Source: Candidatus Defluviibacterium haderslevense
GTDB lineage: Bacteria > Bacteroidota > Bacteroidia > Chitinophagales > Saprospiraceae
Assembly (NCBI GenBank): GCA_016712225.1
Contig: JADJRL010000003.1
Location: forward strand, 4,167,501-4,231,500
DNA: 64,000 nucleotides
Direction: 5' to 3'
Program-made: the position numbers and the translations under genes
The notes under the pieces: generated by a model
Database searches by the model: none
The model's input: the letters and a program-made list of their open reading frames with translations, nothing else
What the model was told of the DNA's origin: nothing
Shown: positions 61,301 to 64,000 of the stretch, piece after piece
Position numbering within the stretch: position 1 is the stretch's first letter
How the letters are laid out: each line of letters opens with the position of its first letter

Positions 61301-64000
61301 CTATTCTTTTACAAATTTAAAAATATAACGATTGCCATTTACCAATAATTCCGTAAAATACATTCCATTAGAAAGTGATTCCGTAGAAAAGGAAATCATA
61401 TTTTTCTTTGTTACGTTTGAATAACTCAATACTTTTTGACCTATGTGATTATTAATTATAACTTTATCAATTAACTGATCTTCTACTTCAATGTATAATT
61501 GATGATGCACTGGATTCGGATAATACTTCAGTTTTAAGCTACCTGTGATATCATGAGCACCATCAAGGGAAACGCGAATCATTTTTGATATGGTGTCATT
61601 ACAAATACCATTAGCTACAATTAATTTCACAGTATAGGTACCTGGAACAAGAAAAGTATGTACAGGATTTTGCAAAGCACTCATATTGCCATCTCCAAAT
61701 TCCCAACTCCATGTAATTCCATGGACCGTAACATCTGTAAAAGTAAACGTATTTAATACATTGGTATAAGTAAAATCAGCAATTAAAGTACTAATAGAAA
61801 TAGTATCCGCCTTGGTACAACCCGCATTATTCGTTACAACAACCGAAAAAGTAGTATCGGCTGATATGGGTGTAATTGTATCTCTCCGAGACCTAATTCC
61901 ATTACTCCATAAATAAGTGTTTCCATTACCTCCAACTGGAAGTGCAGATAGAATGATTTGAGTTCCATTACAAATCGTATCATTAGGAAATGCTGTAATG
62001 TTGGTTGCCGGCAGCGGACTCACAGTAATATTTACATGAGCTGTGTCAACACATCCATTTAATCCAGTTCCGGTGATGATGTAAATCATACTTGAATCCG
62101 GTGTAGCAACTACTGTATCTCCTACTGTTGCACTCAATCCTGAGGATGGCGTCCACGAGTAGCTATTTGCACCAGAAGCAATCACTGTCAATCCTGCTGA
62201 ACCTTTACAAAAGGATCCACTTGAAGGACTTGTACTAACCATTGGATTTGGCAGAACAATAATACTATCAATCGGAGTGGTATAGGATAATGATGAAAAT
62301 GCACAACTGGTGTGGCATCTAAAATAAGTTGTAGCTGATAATGAACTAACATCTAGGCTTATTGAATTCGTACCAATAGGGAGCCATGGTCCGGAATCCG
62401 TATCTGACCTTTCCCAAGAATAGGTAATACCTGACAAACCAATAATGGGTGCCGATAAATTCAAAGTAATATTTGAACCCTCACATACGATAGGATTTGA
62501 ATTCAGTATATGGCCAACATCAGGAATATCAAGACAAATAGGTCCACTCATTACTAATTTAGAAATGGTATCATTATTACAATAAAGCCCTTTAATCACC
62601 AGAGTAACTTTATAAATACCAGGTGTATCATAAGTGTGTGTTGGATTTTGTAAATTACTGGTATCTCCATCCCCAAAATCCCAGCTCCAAGTTGCAACAG
62701 CAACTGAGCTATCTTGAAAATCAAACGTATTTACGGTATTCGAATATCCAAAATTTGAAACTGTAAGCGGCAAAACAACTATGGATATAGTATCTGCTTT
62801 ACTACATCCTGCTGCGCTCGTTACATTCACTGATAAAATTGAATCTTGACTAGCGATTAAAGTATCCGTTCTGGAAGTTACTCCATTGCTCCACATATAA
62901 ATATTTCCTCCACCACCAAAAGGAATAGCAGTTAAGATTACTTTGGTTCCAAAACAAACAGTGTCATTTGGATTTGCAGTAATATTGGTGGTAGGAAGTG
63001 GATTTACAGCAACATTCGCAACAGCAGTATCTTTACATCCAAAGGAATCAATACCCGTTACAATATACTGTGTACTCATTGCAGGTGCAGCATTTACCGT
63101 GTCTTTGTTAAAATCACTTAGTCCAGTCGTTGGAGACCAAGTATAGAATTGAGCTCCCGTAGCAATTAATTGCACGCCGTTTCCGCCCGCACAAAAGAAT
63201 GCTGTCCGAGGAGTAACAGAAACAACAGGAGACAAATTAGCCAACACAATAATGCTATCAATCGGTGTTGTATAAGACAGTGAAGAGTTAGTACACAGCA
63301 CATTACATCTGTAATATGTCGTAGCTGTTATCGACGGTATGTTCAATGTACTGGAATTGGTACCAACTGAGGTCCAGGTACCTGTTGTGTCATTGGTTTC
63401 TTCCCAGGTATAGATTATACCAGAAAAACTATCAATTGGGTTACTGAGATGCAATGTAGCTTTTCCACCACCATTACAGATGAGTGAATTATTGTTAATT
63501 ATTACTCCAACATCAGGGAGACCAGTACAAAGAGGGGGAAATTCGTCAAAAGAAACATCGTCAATATACATGTTTGAACCCTGACCAGCTACAATCGTTT
63601 GGCTGGTTCCCTCAAAAATAAAGTAAATGGGCGCTCCTGTAAAAGTATCAGGAACATCATAAGAAAAATGATACCAAGCATTTACTGATTGGGTATCAGG
63701 TATTGCAATGCCACGGTTACGTGCTACAGTCCCTAGTTTTACTGCATCAGCATTAATAGAATCCAAAAGACTCACCCAAACTGTTAAACTATCAACATTG
63801 GCTTTGAAAAGACTATCTCGATACATATAAAATTCTAACTTCGCTGAATGTGTATCTCTTGAGGTATAATCGATTGGTCTTGAAATTAAATATTGTTTAG
63901 TTCCGGCAGCTACGTTTCTACTTCTAAAACGAGAGACCACTGAACCCCCATGAGCTGTAGTAACTGGGTTGGTCGTTGGGGCTGGTTGTCTTATCCAGAC
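61301..64000 (-). CDS. Large secreted PKD/Ig-like protein with T9SS sorting domain, 5'-truncated by the window edge
   Basis: The frame is open to the right window end, so the start lies beyond 64000; a GTG at 63940 is not needed as a start. The visible part runs from a lectin/MAM-like domain (about 63940-63560) through two copies of a roughly 330-residue block: Ig-like, Ig-like, and PKD (WSWDFGDGDTSNLQNPTHTY in one, WSWEFGDGNMSALQNPVHTF in the other). The end is a T9SS type A sorting domain (LKYYPNPVHHQLYIE ... FKFVKE). It is probably a surface or extracellular matrix protein. The block period is about 990 bases. A strong terminator follows. Confidence 0.88.
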   Translation of the reverse strand, partial: VWIRQPAPTTNPVTTAHGGSVVSRFRSRNVAAGTKQYLISRPIDYTSRDTHSAKLEFYMYRDSLFKANVDSLTVWVSLLDSINADAVKLGTVARNRGIAIPDTQSVNAWYHFSYDVPDTFTGAPIYFIFEGTSQTIVAGQGSNMYIDDVSFDEFPPLCTGLPDVGVIINNNSLICNGGGKATLHLSNPIDSFSGIIYTWEETNDTTGTWTSVGTNSSTLNIPSITATTYYRCNVLCTNSSLSYTTPIDSIIVLANLSPVVSVTPRTAFFCAGGNGVQLIATGAQFYTWSPTTGLSDFNKDTVNAAPAMSTQYIVTGIDSFGCKDTAVANVAVNPLPTTNITANPNDTVCFGTKVILTAIPFGGGGNIYMWSNGVTSRTDTLIASQDSILSVNVTSAAGCSKADTISIVVLPLTVSNFGYSNTVNTFDFQDSSVAVATWSWDFGDGDTSNLQNPTHTYDTPGIYKVTLVIKGLYCNNDTISKLVMSGPICLDIPDVGHILNSNPIVCEGSNITLNLSAPIIGLSGITYSWERSDTDSGPWLPIGTNSISLDVSSLSATTYFRCHTSCAFSSLSYTTPIDSIIVLPNPMVSTSPSSGSFCKGSAGLTVIASGANSYSWTPSSGLSATVGDTVVATPDSSMIYIITGTGLNGCVDTAHVNITVSPLPATNITAFPNDTICNGTQIILSALPVGGNGNTYLWSNGIRSRRDTITPISADTTFSVVVTNNAGCTKADTISISTLIADFTYTNVLNTFTFTDVTVHGITWSWEFGDGNMSALQNPVHTFLVPGTYTVKLIVANGICNDTISKMIRVSLDGAHDITGSLKLKYYPNPVHHQLYIEVEDQLIDKVIINNHIGQKVLSYSNVTKKNMISFSTESLSNGMYFTELLVNGNRYIFKFVKE

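Noticed and set aside
63938..63940. GTG at 63940 as the true start of the PKD protein
   Set aside because: The frame stays open for 20 more codons to the window edge and the sequence there reads as protein, so the start lies outside.

Overview
The window is AT-rich chromosomal DNA from a member of the Bacteroidota, most likely a Saprospiria-like environmental lineage. That placement is an inference. It rests on a fused SecDF, PorP/SprF- and PorE-type type IX secretion (T9SS) proteins, several secreted proteins with T9SS C-terminal sorting domains, TonB-dependent receptors with carboxypeptidase-regulatory N-termini, DUF5686 and DUF2911 proteins, and recurrent TAnnTTTG promoter elements, which are the Bacteroidota -7 consensus. 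The content is mostly ordinary chromosomal housekeeping and envelope genes. No rRNA, CRISPR array, prophage or intact insertion sequence was seen.

Layout. 1-1570: end of an unknown gene, then a tRNA-Arg(CCU) followed by two decayed tRNA-Arg copies, each with a 33-nt insertion in the D-loop, inside a 184-bp tandem repeat. 1571-7348: secreted SGNH esterase, an orphan gene, a TolB-like lipoprotein, and fhs divergent from it. 7349-13066: interleaved inverted repeats, mpl, a tiny lipoprotein, mnmD, an SH3-like hypothetical, a YwaF-family membrane protein and purB. 13113-18439: an Oar-like TonB receptor and a ctlX-yhhQ pair. 18476-27835: HscA-like Hsp70, SUI1/YciH factor, BNR-propeller lipoprotein, prmC, reprolysin-like protease, cdd and kdsB. 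27836-30061: repeat-rich stretch with two small genes (DUF1801, AHSA1). 30068-39418: LysM/DPBB protein, cystathionine beta-synthase-like enzyme, NlpC/P60 hydrolase, PorP/SprF, GH3, LolA-like, a second YwaF protein and a PorE-like protein. 39703-48416: secDF, DUF5686, and the p-aminobenzoate genes pabA (minus), pabB and pabC (plus), then yggS. 48535-55987: lipoprotein, DUF2911 protein, then a TonB receptor with a Cys-rich plug, a TetR regulator and a terC-dedA-yqhA run separated from the regulator by two operator-like palindromes. 56469-64000: a nine-repeat T9SS type B adhesin-like protein, an alpha/beta hydrolase with a ferredoxin-reductase-like flavoprotein, and the 3' part of a large PKD-domain secreted protein that runs off the right edge.

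How the genes work together. The T9SS components would export the esterase, the protease, and the repeat and PKD proteins found here. SecDF and LolA support the Sec and lipoprotein steps of the same envelope. fhs and the pab cluster both feed folate and one-carbon metabolism. The TetR/TonB receptor/TerC/DedA block looks like one regulated envelope or metal-homeostasis unit (inference). The least explained parts are non-coding: the inserted tRNA pseudogenes, several REP-like palindromic elements, and a pair of long hairpins near 61000.
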